A stretch of 64,000 nt of DNA from Treponema peruense (GTDB lineage Bacteria; Spirochaetota; Spirochaetia; Treponematales; Treponemataceae): the NCBI RefSeq assembly GCF_016117655.1, contig NZ_CP064936.1, positions 1,364,001-1,428,000 of the forward strand, written 5' to 3'. This document shows positions 8,334 to 17,183 of the stretch, piece after piece. The notes under the pieces are model-generated. The model saw nothing but the letters and a program-made list of their open reading frames with translations, had not been told where the DNA came from and did not search any database. Each line of letters starts with the position of its first letter. Within the stretch, counting starts at the first letter, position 1. The position numbers and the translations under genes are program-made.

Positions 8334-9407
8334 ATGAATACAAATATATTGAAAAAATCATGCCGTGAAAGTGTTCCGCACCCTTTGTGCTATATAACAA
8401 ATTCTGTCGGAACAGTTGCTGTCGCGGTTCTTTCTGCGCTTGTTGTTCAGGTAATAATGCTTTGCGTTACAAAAAGTTTTCAGTCCCTTGTAATTGTGCT
8501 GTGCGCAACGGTTGCTTCTGTTCTTTCAGAATTTCTTTACAGGCTTGTCCGCGAAAAATTTTCCTATTCATGGATTACTTCCTGCATACAGGGAATTCTT
8601 CTGGGACTTCTTGTTCCGTCTCAGTACCCGCCGGCGGCAGTTTTTATCACAGCGTTTGCAGTTTTTTTTATTACCAAATATGCATTCGGGGGATTCGCCG
8701 GCTCATGGGTTAATTCTGTTGCACTTTGTGTAATTATCCTTTACTTCATGAACGCAGATTTTTTTCCGGCATTTATTCTGGAGGCAGAAGATTTTCAGGT
8801 AAGAAATGCAGCACAAACTCTTATTTCAGGCGGAAGCGTTTCTATTCTGCCGTGCGATTCATCTGTTACGGCCTTTTTGAACAGAACTGTATTCAGGCTT
8901 ATGGGAATTTCTATTCCTGAAGGTTATGTTTCCCTTTTCTGGGACAACGGTGCTTCAATTCCTGCATTCAGGTTCAATCTTATTACACTTATTTCTTCTA
9001 TAGTGCTTCTTTCGCTTGATGTTGTAAACTATGAGATTCCCCTTTGTTTCCTTGCCGTGTATGCCGTGCTTGTACGCTTTGTTTCACCGTTCTTTACGGG
9101 ATGTGCACCAATGCAGGGCGATATGCTTCTTGCTTTTCTTACAAGCGGAACCCTGTTTTATTCACTGTTTATGCTGCAGTGGTACGGTACTGTTCCCATG
9201 ACTAAGGCCGGAAGAATTACTTACGGAATTATTTCAGGTCTGTTCGGTTTTCTTCTGCTTGGACCGGGAACATCATCGTCTGGATTTATGTTTGTAATTC
9301 TTGTCATGAATCTTATCTCTACGGTAATTCAGTTTGCAGAAGATGCAGCGGTAAAAAAATACGTTAACAAAAATCTGATTCCTGCAATGGAGGAACCCAA
9401 TGTCTGA
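8334..9407 (+). CDS. rnfD: RnfD/NqrB-like membrane subunit
   Basis: The 357-residue integral membrane protein has around nine hydrophobic segments and the RnfD-like PSQYPPAAVFITAFAVFF region. RnfD normally carries FMN bound covalently to threonine in an SGAT motif. Here a possible counterpart is SSVT (about residues 178-181), followed by LFWDNGASIPAF where the usual LFxGNxPGSIGET motif would be; the match is weak. It overlaps rnfG by 8 nt. In the complex it would carry electrons through the membrane to the quinone or flavin site. Position in the C-D-G-E-A-B order supports the call more than sequence does. Confidence 0.82.
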   Translation: MNTNILKKSCRESVPHPLCYITNSVGTVAVAVLSALVVQVIMLCVTKSFQSLVIVLCATVASVLSEFLYRLVREKFSYSWITSCIQGILLGLLVPSQYPPAAVFITAFAVFFITKYAFGGFAGSWVNSVALCVIILYFMNADFFPAFILEAEDFQVRNAAQTLISGGSVSILPCDSSVTAFLNRTVFRLMGISIPEGYVSLFWDNGASIPAFRFNLITLISSIVLLSLDVVNYEIPLCFLAVYAVLVRFVSPFFTGCAPMQGDMLLAFLTSGTLFYSLFMLQWYGTVPMTKAGRITYGIISGLFGFLLLGPGTSSSGFMFVILVMNLISTVIQFAEDAAVKKYVNKNLIPAMEEPNV

Positions 9408-9912
9408 CTCTTTTGACAATGAAAGCAAAGTTTTTTACAAAAAGCTGTTGATAAAATATGGAATTCTTACCGGAATAATTGCGGTTATGTTTGGACTTCT
9501 GGTTTTGTTTTGCCTTATTTCACGCGGTTCATGGAAAAGGGGTCTTTCTGCTCAGGTAAATTCTGTTTTGGAACGCTGCGGTGAAGAATACAGAACTTTT
9601 GAATGGATACCCTCTGACAACGGATTTTCTGACAGTGCTTCTTTTTACTCACTTTCAGCCGGAGAACAGGGCAGAGAAAAGGATATGTATGCTGTAATTA
9701 TACGTGTTACAACAATTTACGGTCCCCTGCCGGCAGTTTTTGTATATAATGCAAAGTCAGACAGTTCAAGTTTTGCAGGGTTTGCAGACCTTGAAGGACC
9801 TGTTGCAGACAAGATGACAGCCATTGCAGAACCGTCAGTAATTGAATTCTGGAAAAAAAGAATTCCTTCTATTGCCCAAACATTGAAGCATGAAAAAGCG
9901 GAGCGTTTGTAA
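9400..9912 (+). CDS. rnfG: RnfG-like subunit, highly divergent
   Basis: The 170-residue protein has one N-terminal membrane helix (residues ~20-42) and a small extracytoplasmic domain, as in RnfG/NqrC. I cannot find the family's ETPGLG motif or the SGAT/TGAT flavinylation site. The region where it would be reads YGPLPAVFVYNAKSDSS and then EGPVADKM. Assignment therefore depends mainly on size, topology and its place between rnfD and rnfE. If correct, this copy may not carry covalent FMN. The start overlaps rnfD by 8 nt; a GGAGG lies just upstream at about 9390. Confidence 0.68.
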   Translation: MSDSFDNESKVFYKKLLIKYGILTGIIAVMFGLLVLFCLISRGSWKRGLSAQVNSVLERCGEEYRTFEWIPSDNGFSDSASFYSLSAGEQGREKDMYAVIIRVTTIYGPLPAVFVYNAKSDSSSFAGFADLEGPVADKMTAIAEPSVIEFWKKRIPSIAQTLKHEKAERL

Positions 9913-9913
9913 A

Positions 9914-10537
9914 ATGAAAAAAAACAGTCTTTATACATACATTGCATCTTCACTTATAATTTTGGTTCCGGTGCCGGGACGTCTTTCATACGGAATAATT
10001 CTCATTCTTGCCCTTAATGCATTGACAGCCCTCGGAATTTTATTCAGGCATCTGACAAAAAAACTTTCAGTCGACGAATACATGCCGGCTTTGATGACAG
10101 TTTTTCTTATAGGCCTTTGCATTATTTTAAAGCAGCTTCTGATTCTGTATTCACCGCTTACAGCTCTTACGCTGAGTTTTGTAATTTATGCACCGGTTCT
10201 TTCTTCTTTGATGATTTCTTCGCTCTATGAAAATACAGATATGTCTCTTTCCAGGGATTTGTCTTACAATATGAAGAAAACGGCATATTTTTCTATCTTT
10301 GCTTTTATAATATTTTTGTTCAGGGATATTTTCGGCTACGGAACAATTTCTTTTCCTGTTCCCTCGGGAATACATGAAATTGCACTGTTCAAGAATCTTC
10401 CTTCTGCCTTTATGGGTTCATTCTGGGCTTCTGTACCCGGCGCACTCGTTATTCTGGCGGTTGCATTTGTTGTAAATTACAATGCGATAAAAAAAATAAA
10501 AATCGCAGAAGCAGTGTTTAAGGAGGAAGAAAACTAA
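9914..10537 (+). CDS. rnfE: RnfE/NqrD-like membrane subunit, divergent
   Basis: The 207-residue protein has about six hydrophobic helices and is preceded by GGAG at 9899-9902; an alternative start at 9890 would overlap rnfG by 23 nt. RnfE and RnfA are homologous, inverted six-helix proteins that in characterised complexes share a membrane [2Fe-2S] cluster held by one cysteine in a GLCP-like turn and one in an NC-like turn of each subunit. Here the two turns read LVPVPGR and PVLSSLM, with no cysteine. Call rests on length, topology and gene order. Confidence 0.72.
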   Translation: MKKNSLYTYIASSLIILVPVPGRLSYGIILILALNALTALGILFRHLTKKLSVDEYMPALMTVFLIGLCIILKQLLILYSPLTALTLSFVIYAPVLSSLMISSLYENTDMSLSRDLSYNMKKTAYFSIFAFIIFLFRDIFGYGTISFPVPSGIHEIALFKNLPSAFMGSFWASVPGALVILAVAFVVNYNAIKKIKIAEAVFKEEEN

Positions 10538-10538
10538 T

Positions 10539-11099
10539 ATGATTGGAATGCTTTTGTACTATCTTATATTTGCTTCTCCTCTTTTGGTTTATGGAATCGG
10601 GCTTAACAGAGCTTTGGTTCTCGGAGACTCAGATAAGGGTGTTGCCTTAAGTTGTCTCAAGATGCTTATCTGTGTAGTTTCTTCTGCAACTTTGACTTAT
10701 CTTTTAAATGTGAATCTTCTAGCAAAGGTTTCTCTTCACGGAATTTATCCTTTTATGGCTGTCCTTATTTTTGTAGTTATTTCTATTTTTATAGAATCAA
10801 TTTTCAGAATTACGGCAAAATCCGGTACATCAGAATTTTCAGTTTCAATACTGATTATAATTCTGACAGTCAACGAAAGCATAAGTCTTTATGAATGCGT
10901 TTTCTTTTCATGTGTTGCAGTGTTGTCTTTTTATCTTTTTATTCCTGTTTTGCGTTCTGTTGTCCGCAGAATGGATTATAACAAGCCTGAAGTAAAATCT
11001 GCAAATACCGGATTCATCCTGATAAGCATAGCAGTTATTGTACTTGCACTGCTTTCGTGGAATGTTACATGGCTTAACGGGGAGGCTTTCAAATGGTAG
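10539..11099 (+). CDS. rnfA: RnfA/NqrE-like membrane subunit, divergent
   Basis: The 186-residue six-helix protein starts 1 nt after rnfE with an AGGAGGA ribosome binding site at about 10520. It aligns by eye with RnfA, but the usual NNFVLxxxLGxCPF turn reads PLLVYGIGLNRAL and the TTNCAVLG turn reads LTVNESISL. Both cysteines expected to hold the intramembrane [2Fe-2S] cluster are therefore missing, as in the neighbouring RnfE. Cysteines present elsewhere (SCLKMLIC, YECVFFSC) fall outside the conserved turns. The 3' end overlaps rnfB by 7 nt. Confidence 0.75.
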   Translation: MIGMLLYYLIFASPLLVYGIGLNRALVLGDSDKGVALSCLKMLICVVSSATLTYLLNVNLLAKVSLHGIYPFMAVLIFVVISIFIESIFRITAKSGTSEFSVSILIIILTVNESISLYECVFFSCVAVLSFYLFIPVLRSVVRRMDYNKPEVKSANTGFILISIAVIVLALLSWNVTWLNGEAFKW

Positions 11100-11701
11100 C
11101 CACAATAATTTTTACTCTGCTTTTTATAATTATTTTAAGCGCATTGATAGTTTTTATATTCAACATACTCATTCCGGCTTTAAAACAGAGACAGGTTAAT
11201 TTTTCAGAACCGCTTTTTTCTCCTTCTGAAGTTGAACTTCTAAAAACACGCCCCGAAAAACTTGCTGTTTCAGGTAAAAGGGCTGTTGTAAAATGCTCGC
11301 CCCACAGAACTTCCGGTGCCAGAAGATTCTTATATAACGGTCCAAAAAACTGTGCACTTTTTTCTGAAGTCTGTGACTGCGAAGATGACTGCCGCTGGGG
11401 TTGCTGCGGATTCGGCAACTGTGCAAAAGCATGTCCTCAGGAGGCAATTTCCATCCAGAATGCAACAGCTGTTATAAATGAACTTTGCATCGGCTGCGGA
11501 AAATGTATAGACGCGTGTCCAAGAAATCTTATTGTTCTGGTAGATGCCGAATGCAAAAAAAGCGTATTGTGTTCGGCCCCGAACCCCTTGCCGCCAAATT
11601 GTTCTGTTTCCTGTGACAGACTGGCAAAAGAAGAAATAATTGAAATAAAATCAAAGAAACTCTTTCAATTATGGAAAAAGTGCTATACAATACTTAGATA
11701 G
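11093..11701 (+). CDS. rnfB: RnfB-like ferredoxin subunit, shortened
   Basis: The 202-residue protein has one membrane helix (residues ~3-27) and a cytoplasmic ferredoxin part: C100-x3-C104-x5-C110-x3-C114 and C132-x2-C135-x2-C138-x3-C142, preceded by the VVKCSPHRTSGARR and NC stretch typical of RnfB. The [4Fe-4S] motif that normally follows the helix (CGxCGYPGC) is absent: residues 28-67 contain no cysteine at all. Extra cysteines occur at the C-terminus (LCSAPNPLPPNCSVSC). It would pass electrons between a soluble ferredoxin or flavodoxin and the membrane subunits. It closes the rnfC-D-G-E-A-B order. Confidence 0.85.
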   Translation: MVATIIFTLLFIIILSALIVFIFNILIPALKQRQVNFSEPLFSPSEVELLKTRPEKLAVSGKRAVVKCSPHRTSGARRFLYNGPKNCALFSEVCDCEDDCRWGCCGFGNCAKACPQEAISIQNATAVINELCIGCGKCIDACPRNLIVLVDAECKKSVLCSAPNPLPPNCSVSCDRLAKEEIIEIKSKKLFQLWKKCYTILR

Positions 11702-11706
11702 TCTTT

Positions 11707-13692
11707 ATGCGTATGACAAATGTTTGTCTGATTTTATCTGCCGATGAAGAAGGAAACTGCAGCCCGCAGACCTTTGAGAAAAACTACGAGGCAGTTTTCA
11801 GACCTTTGCTGACATTTTTATATTCTCATCCAAAATTTCCTCTTGCGGTTTCCTTTTCAGGACTGCAGCTTGAATGGTACGCTTCAAAACATCCCGAAGC
11901 AATTCAGGTTATGCGTGACCTTACTTCGCGCAAACAGGTAGAAGTTCTTGGAGGAGGCTATTATTCTCCTATTTTTCCAATACTTTTCCCGGTAGACAGA
12001 AGCGGTCAGATAGAAAAAATGACGTCACTTCTTCGTTCCACTGTCGGCAAGCGTCCGTGCGGTATGTCTCTGTACGGCAGCATCTGGGATCCCACACTTG
12101 TAACAACGTTTCAGTCCTGCGGAATGGAATATGCGCTTCTTGACAGTACTCTGATTCCTGCCAAAAACCTGTGTGCCCATCCTCTTATTACAAGCGAACA
12201 GGGTAAAACCTTAAAAATTCTTCCGACATACAAAAATCTGATTCCCGAAGAAGACGAATCTCCTGAATCCTGGATTGAGAGAATAAATAATTTTGCAAAA
12301 AAGAAACGTTCCCAGGCAGAATTTTTTGATTCAGAAAAAGTAGTTTCAATATGCTTTTCATTTGAAAAATTTGCTTCTTTTGTAAAAAGCCGCTGTTTTG
12401 CATACATTGCTTCATGCTTTGACATCTCAATGGAGTCAACATCCGGAGTGAATTTCGTTTTACCCCAGACTGTTGCCAAAAATTCCGACTATTTTGAGCG
12501 TACCTATATTCCGGCTGGAATGGACTGGCAGATAGCAAGGCGCGCAGTTACTCCTTTTGAAACTGTAGAAAACAAAAGCCGTTTTCCCCTGACAATACAT
12601 GATTATTTGAATGCTTATCCGCAGAACAGACGCCTTTACCAGCGTATGATGTACATAAGCATGCTTGTAACCCAGTGCAAGGGCGGCGATAAAATGCGTA
12701 AGCTTTCTGCTTCTGAAAAGCTTTGGGAAGCCCAGAGCGGATTCAACTTTGTTACAATGCCCTGCGGAATTCCGCCTACGGAACAAAAAGTGCAGGAATC
12801 TTACCGCGCTCTTAACGAAGCAGAACGTCTGATCCGTGATGCAAAAGAATTCAAAGAATCGCTTACCAGTTTTGACTATAACGGTGACGGCAAAAATGAG
12901 TACATCTGCCAAATGGAAAAATATCACGCGGTAATTTCACTTAATGCCGGTCAGATTACAGAATTTGATATTATACGTTCATGTGCAAATTATGCGGCCA
13001 ACCTGTCAAGAATAGCCAAATTTGACGGCTCGAACGACCTTTACCAGCGCGGAATGTTTATTGAACATCTGATTGAACCTTCAGAAATTGAAAATTTTAA
13101 AAGCAGCGGCACTTCTTCAGGGCTTTTGTTTTCAAACATGCATTTTTCTGAAAAAAAGTTTGACAGCAAGCGCAATGAAATACAAATGGAAAGCAGGGGA
13201 GAGTTCTCTTCAATTAAACTTCCCGTGCAGTTAAGAAAAAATTATATTGCCTTTTCAAGCGGAATCACAATCCAGTATATCTTAAAAAACGAAAGTCCCA
13301 TGGAGCTTGATGCATATTTTGTTGTGGAACTGAATTTTGCAAAAACAAAATTTTCTTCACTTAAATCTGCATCACAGTATTCTGTTGAACTTATCCACGG
13401 CGAAAACAGAGAACAGGTTCCCGAAAGCGGAATTTTTTCTGCCGCAGACGGTGTATCCTTTTTTCAGATTACAGACAATTCGGACAAAAAAACATTTGTT
13501 GTCGAGCCCAATGAAGACTCAGGTCTTTGTACCAGGGAAATTGTCTTTTACAGACCTGATGAATATGAAAAAACGACAGAAAGTTCAAGGACTATGTGCG
13601 TAAGTCTTTACTGGCATGTTCAGCTAGCACCCGGAATGGAAAAAGAAAAGACCATAAATCTGAGTGTAGTGCAGGCAAAGAAGAAGAACTGA
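11707..13692 (+). CDS. GH57-fold protein (4-alpha-glucanotransferase/amylase-like), probably catalytically inactive
   Basis: The 661-residue protein follows the GH57 4-alpha-glucanotransferase plan: region II reads EVLGGGYYSPIFPILFPVDR (residues 79-98), the LYQRMMYIS helix is present, and a C-terminal beta-rich DUF1926-like part follows. The catalytic regions are altered. Where active enzymes have the nucleophile in a TERVWEP motif, this protein reads YGSIWDP (123-129). Where they have the acid/base in DDGEKFG, it reads FSFEKF (217-222). The N-terminal HxHxP-like motif is also missing (LILSADEE). It starts 5 nt after rnfB, so it is likely co-expressed with it. A binding or regulatory role is possible. 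Confidence 0.75.
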   Translation: MRMTNVCLILSADEEGNCSPQTFEKNYEAVFRPLLTFLYSHPKFPLAVSFSGLQLEWYASKHPEAIQVMRDLTSRKQVEVLGGGYYSPIFPILFPVDRSGQIEKMTSLLRSTVGKRPCGMSLYGSIWDPTLVTTFQSCGMEYALLDSTLIPAKNLCAHPLITSEQGKTLKILPTYKNLIPEEDESPESWIERINNFAKKKRSQAEFFDSEKVVSICFSFEKFASFVKSRCFAYIASCFDISMESTSGVNFVLPQTVAKNSDYFERTYIPAGMDWQIARRAVTPFETVENKSRFPLTIHDYLNAYPQNRRLYQRMMYISMLVTQCKGGDKMRKLSASEKLWEAQSGFNFVTMPCGIPPTEQKVQESYRALNEAERLIRDAKEFKESLTSFDYNGDGKNEYICQMEKYHAVISLNAGQITEFDIIRSCANYAANLSRIAKFDGSNDLYQRGMFIEHLIEPSEIENFKSSGTSSGLLFSNMHFSEKKFDSKRNEIQMESRGEFSSIKLPVQLRKNYIAFSSGITIQYILKNESPMELDAYFVVELNFAKTKFSSLKSASQYSVELIHGENREQVPESGIFSAADGVSFFQITDNSDKKTFVVEPNEDSGLCTREIVFYRPDEYEKTTESSRTMCVSLYWHVQLAPGMEKEKTINLSVVQAKKKN

Positions 13693-13705
13693 TAACAAAT
13701 GCCGA

Positions 13706-14797
13706 TTAGCGGCCAATGAGTTTCTTAAGGAACTTTTTGTGCCACCACGCACGTATTTTTTCTGCTGCAGAATACAGCGAATACATTACAGACCTTAAAG
13801 GAACATCTATACTGCCTATTCTGTGTATCTCCTGTCCGCCGAATCCTGTTTTAAATAGATAAAGACCGTGCATCGGGTGATTTTCTGCATCTGTCGGGGG
13901 AATACCGTAAAAATCATATTCCGGGCAGCCATATTTCTTTGCATCCTGAATGGCAGTCCACTGAAGAAGATATGCCGGCATTAGATTGCGCTTGAGGTTT
14001 CCGCTTGCTCCGTAAAGATAAACAGCTTCCCTTTTGCAAAAGAGAGTAATAATTCCGGCTAAATAATCATCTTCATGTTTTGCCAGGTACAGCCGGATTT
14101 GTGGTCCGTCTGAGCAAACAGAAGGTTTTCCGCGTTCAAGCAGGTCTTTATAGTAACTTTTTGCATGAAAATTTACACCGTCACGCTTTCCGGTAATTTC
14201 AAACAACGAATAGAACTGGTCGAATACAGTTTCAAATTCAGGGTTGTCGGCCGTGTAATAACTGACTTCTACACCTTTTTTCTGAGAGAGACGAATATTG
14301 TATCTCCACTTGCTTTTCATTGCGGCAAGAAGTTCATCACAGGACTTGTTAAGACCAAGAATTGTTGTATCAGGCGGCTGCACACAAACAGAGGCCGGCC
14401 GGGCTTTTGTATTGCGGTTGTGCCTTAATTTTTCTACAGCTTCATCGCGTTCTGTTGCTGTTGCAAAACCGACAGGAGGATCAAATCTTATATAAACCGT
14501 ATTCTTCGGAAGATATTTCTTTAGGTTTGCAGAGACAGTTTCAATAAATTCAAGATTAGCGCATTCCGGTGCCATGGGAACATATGCTATATAAAATGCA
14601 GTAAACTTAAGAGAAAACTTTCTTACAAGAACAGAAAGAATAGTCCTGTCTGGTGCACACTGGTTTTCACTGTTCCTCTCACTTACCGTTCCGTCGGGTG
14701 ATAAAATGAAACTGTATTTTTTCCAGCCGTGTGCCGTCTTAAAGTCAGCCCAAAAATCTGTCTGAAGAAATCTTTGGGCCTGTTCCTGTCCGTTCAT
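13706..14797 (-). CDS. FemAB/FemX-family aminoacyltransferase (GNAT fold)
   Basis: The 363-residue protein resembles peptidoglycan bridge-forming transferases: FLQTDFWADFK near the start, SKWRYNIRLSQKKGVEV in the middle, and the C-terminal LLQWTAIQDAKKYGCPEYDFYGI and GLYLFKTGFGG motifs. Family members move an amino acid from aminoacyl-tRNA to the lipid II stem peptide at the inner membrane. The start is taken at ATG 14797, 1 nt after the metG stop; starts at 14815 and 14824 would overlap metG. Its position after metG implies a shared transcript. Which amino acid is added cannot be read. Confidence 0.82.
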   Translation of the reverse strand: MNGQEQAQRFLQTDFWADFKTAHGWKKYSFILSPDGTVSERNSENQCAPDRTILSVLVRKFSLKFTAFYIAYVPMAPECANLEFIETVSANLKKYLPKNTVYIRFDPPVGFATATERDEAVEKLRHNRNTKARPASVCVQPPDTTILGLNKSCDELLAAMKSKWRYNIRLSQKKGVEVSYYTADNPEFETVFDQFYSLFEITGKRDGVNFHAKSYYKDLLERGKPSVCSDGPQIRLYLAKHEDDYLAGIITLFCKREAVYLYGASGNLKRNLMPAYLLQWTAIQDAKKYGCPEYDFYGIPPTDAENHPMHGLYLFKTGFGGQEIHRIGSIDVPLRSVMYSLYSAAEKIRAWWHKKFLKKLIGR

Positions 14798-14798
14798 T

Positions 14799-17102
14799 TT
14801 ACTGAACATCCCCATTTTGAGCATGTACAGACCTGATGTTCTTTCCTTCGGCTGTCATTTTTGTTCCACAGACAGAAAGACAACCGTCTTCTATTTTTAG
14901 TGCAACCTTAAAGAATTCATCTGCTGTAATTGAATCTGGCTTTTTGAAGTTTGCATCTGCTCCTTCAAGTATTACTTTTGTTCCTGGTTTTGCCCATGGA
15001 GCTTCGAGCGGTTCAACGCAGTTTTTTCCTTCACTGTCTTTGTAATGTACAGCAAGAAGCATACCACGGCTTTCTATTCCGCGCATTAGTCTTGGTGCAA
15101 GATTAGAAGCCAGAATAATATGCTTTCCAAGAAGTTCATCTGCAGATAGATAATCCCTTAACGCACTTTGAATTACACGTTCCTGACCGCTTCCGTCATC
15201 AAGTGTTTCTACATAAAGCTTTTCGCCTTCGGGGTTTGTGTCTACTTTTGTAATTTTTGCAACAGTAAGCTCTATGTTTTTATTGTAGAATTCAATCTGG
15301 TTTTCGGCGAGTTCTATTTTTTTTGGCTCTTTTTTTGATTTTTTCTGCTCTTTTTCCTTACGAGCTTTCTGGCTTCCTGAAAACTTTTCGCGGAATGCAT
15401 TGGCTGTGTTCACATCAAGCGGTGTAAAATAAACGGAAGGATTCTTGACATCATAAAGTCCTTCTGTTTCACCAAGATTTTTCCATGAAAGACCTGTTTC
15501 TGTAAAACTTTCACCCAGTTTTGGTTCGGAAATTGTTTTGCCAAAATAAGACATGATTGTTTCTGTAAACTGAGGCATGTAGGGGTGTGCCATTATCATA
15601 AGATCCTTAATCATGTAGCACAGGTTGTGAATTAGTTTTGCAGCTTTTTTCGGGTCAGTGGTTCTTGTCTTCCACGGCTCGCAGTCCTGGAAAGCCTTGT
15701 TTCCAATGTCAGAAATGGCAAAAATTTCATGGAAGGCATCTTTGAGGTCTGCCCATTCAAGTGATTTTGTAATCTTGTCTTCATGGGCGCGGATATTTGC
15801 CCACATTTCTTCATCAACTTCTGAATCGGGAATTATTCCGTCATAGTACTTTGTAACAAAAAGAAGTGTTCTGTTTACAAGATTTCCCAGATTACCTATG
15901 AGTTCTCCATTGTACTTTTCACGGAATTCTTTCCATGTAAACTGGTAGTCCTGCTTTTCGGGTCTGTTGTAGAAAATATAGAATCTCCATGCATCAGCCT
16001 TAATACCGGAATCTTTTGCATCTGTTCCGAATACACCAACACCGCGGCTCTTGCTGAATTTTCCGTCTTCGTAGTTAAGATATTCTGTAGACGACATATG
16101 GAAGAGTTTTGTCCAGTTATGTCCACTTCCAATTTCACTGCAGGGGAACACGACTGTATGGAACGGAATGTTATCTTTTCCAATAAACTGGAATAAATCT
16201 ACCGGAGCTTTGCCTTTTGCTTCTTCGCTTTCTTCGGGTAGCCACCAGCTTTTCCAGTCAAAGGATTTTTTTCCTGCAGCAGTAAGTTCGTTGGCAAATT
16301 GTTTTGTAATGGACATATATCCGATCGGGGCATTGAACCATACGTAGAATACTTTGTTTTCATATCCTTCTTTTGGAACAGGAATTCCCCACTTCAAATC
16401 CCTTGTAATTGCCCTTTCGTTAAGACCGTCACGAATCCAGGCTTTTGTTATGTTTATGGCATTGTCGGACCATTTTCCTTCTATACTGGCTTTTTTCATC
16501 CAGTCATCAAGTTTGCCGCTGATTGCAGGTAAATTAATATAAAGATGCTTTGTTTCGCGGACTTCAGGTGTGCTTCCGCAGGTATGGCAACGCGGTGCTT
16601 TAAGTTCAATAGGGTCAAGAAGCGATCCGCATTTGTCGCACTGGTCTCCGCGGGCATCTTCGTAGCCGCATTTTGGGCAGGTTCCTTCTACAAAGCGGTC
16701 AGCCAGATACATATTGCATTTGGGGCAGAAAAGCTGCTTGTTTGTATGCTCTGTTATGTAGCCGTTTTTGTCCAGGTCTTTGAAAATTGACTGGGTTATT
16801 TCGGTACATTCCTGGTTTGAAGTTCGGCCAAACTTGTCAAAAGCTATGTCAAACCATTTGTAGATTTCATCATGCTGCTTGTAGTAATAGTCGCAGAGTT
16901 CGCGCGGAGTCTTTTTTTCTTCTATTGCACGCGTTTCTGTTGCAGTTCCATATTCGTCTGTTCCGCAGACATAAAGTGTATCATACCCGCGGCTGCGGCA
17001 AAAACGTGCGAAAACATCCGCACTGAGCATTTGTATAAGGTTTCCCAAGTGGGGAATATTGTTTACATAAGGAAGGGCTGAGGTAATTAATCTTCTGTTC
17101 AT
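14799..17102 (-). CDS. metG: methionyl-tRNA synthetase with C-terminal tRNA-binding domain
   Basis: The 767-residue class I synthetase has the HIGH-type motif HLGN at residues 18-21, a zinc-binding knuckle region with CPKC, CPKCG, CDKC and CHTCG pairs, and KFSKS in place of KMSKS. A lysine-rich linker leads to a Trbp111-like OB-fold tRNA-binding domain over the last ~110 residues. It charges tRNA-Met in the cytoplasm. The start is fixed by the conserved ITSALPYVNN segment. A near-consensus promoter ends only 8 nt before the ATG and there is no Shine-Dalgarno, so the transcript may be leaderless. Confidence 0.97.
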   Translation of the reverse strand: MNRRLITSALPYVNNIPHLGNLIQMLSADVFARFCRSRGYDTLYVCGTDEYGTATETRAIEEKKTPRELCDYYYKQHDEIYKWFDIAFDKFGRTSNQECTEITQSIFKDLDKNGYITEHTNKQLFCPKCNMYLADRFVEGTCPKCGYEDARGDQCDKCGSLLDPIELKAPRCHTCGSTPEVRETKHLYINLPAISGKLDDWMKKASIEGKWSDNAINITKAWIRDGLNERAITRDLKWGIPVPKEGYENKVFYVWFNAPIGYMSITKQFANELTAAGKKSFDWKSWWLPEESEEAKGKAPVDLFQFIGKDNIPFHTVVFPCSEIGSGHNWTKLFHMSSTEYLNYEDGKFSKSRGVGVFGTDAKDSGIKADAWRFYIFYNRPEKQDYQFTWKEFREKYNGELIGNLGNLVNRTLLFVTKYYDGIIPDSEVDEEMWANIRAHEDKITKSLEWADLKDAFHEIFAISDIGNKAFQDCEPWKTRTTDPKKAAKLIHNLCYMIKDLMIMAHPYMPQFTETIMSYFGKTISEPKLGESFTETGLSWKNLGETEGLYDVKNPSVYFTPLDVNTANAFREKFSGSQKARKEKEQKKSKKEPKKIELAENQIEFYNKNIELTVAKITKVDTNPEGEKLYVETLDDGSGQERVIQSALRDYLSADELLGKHIILASNLAPRLMRGIESRGMLLAVHYKDSEGKNCVEPLEAPWAKPGTKVILEGADANFKKPDSITADEFFKVALKIEDGCLSVCGTKMTAEGKNIRSVHAQNGDVQ

Positions 17103-17110
17103 AATTAACC

Positions 17111-17139
17111 ATTATAGATTTTTACAGCCCAATAGTCAA
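17111..17139 (-). promoter_or_regulatory. metG promoter, start-proximal
   Basis: TTGACT (17139-17134), a 17-bp spacer and TATAAT (17116-17111) match the sigma-70 consensus at 11 of 12 positions. The -10 box ends 8 nt before the metG ATG, so transcription should start within a few bases of it. Confidence 0.75.
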
Positions 17140-17183
17140 CGCAAGTATAGGCACAATAACAAACATGCACCGGCTTATGTCTG

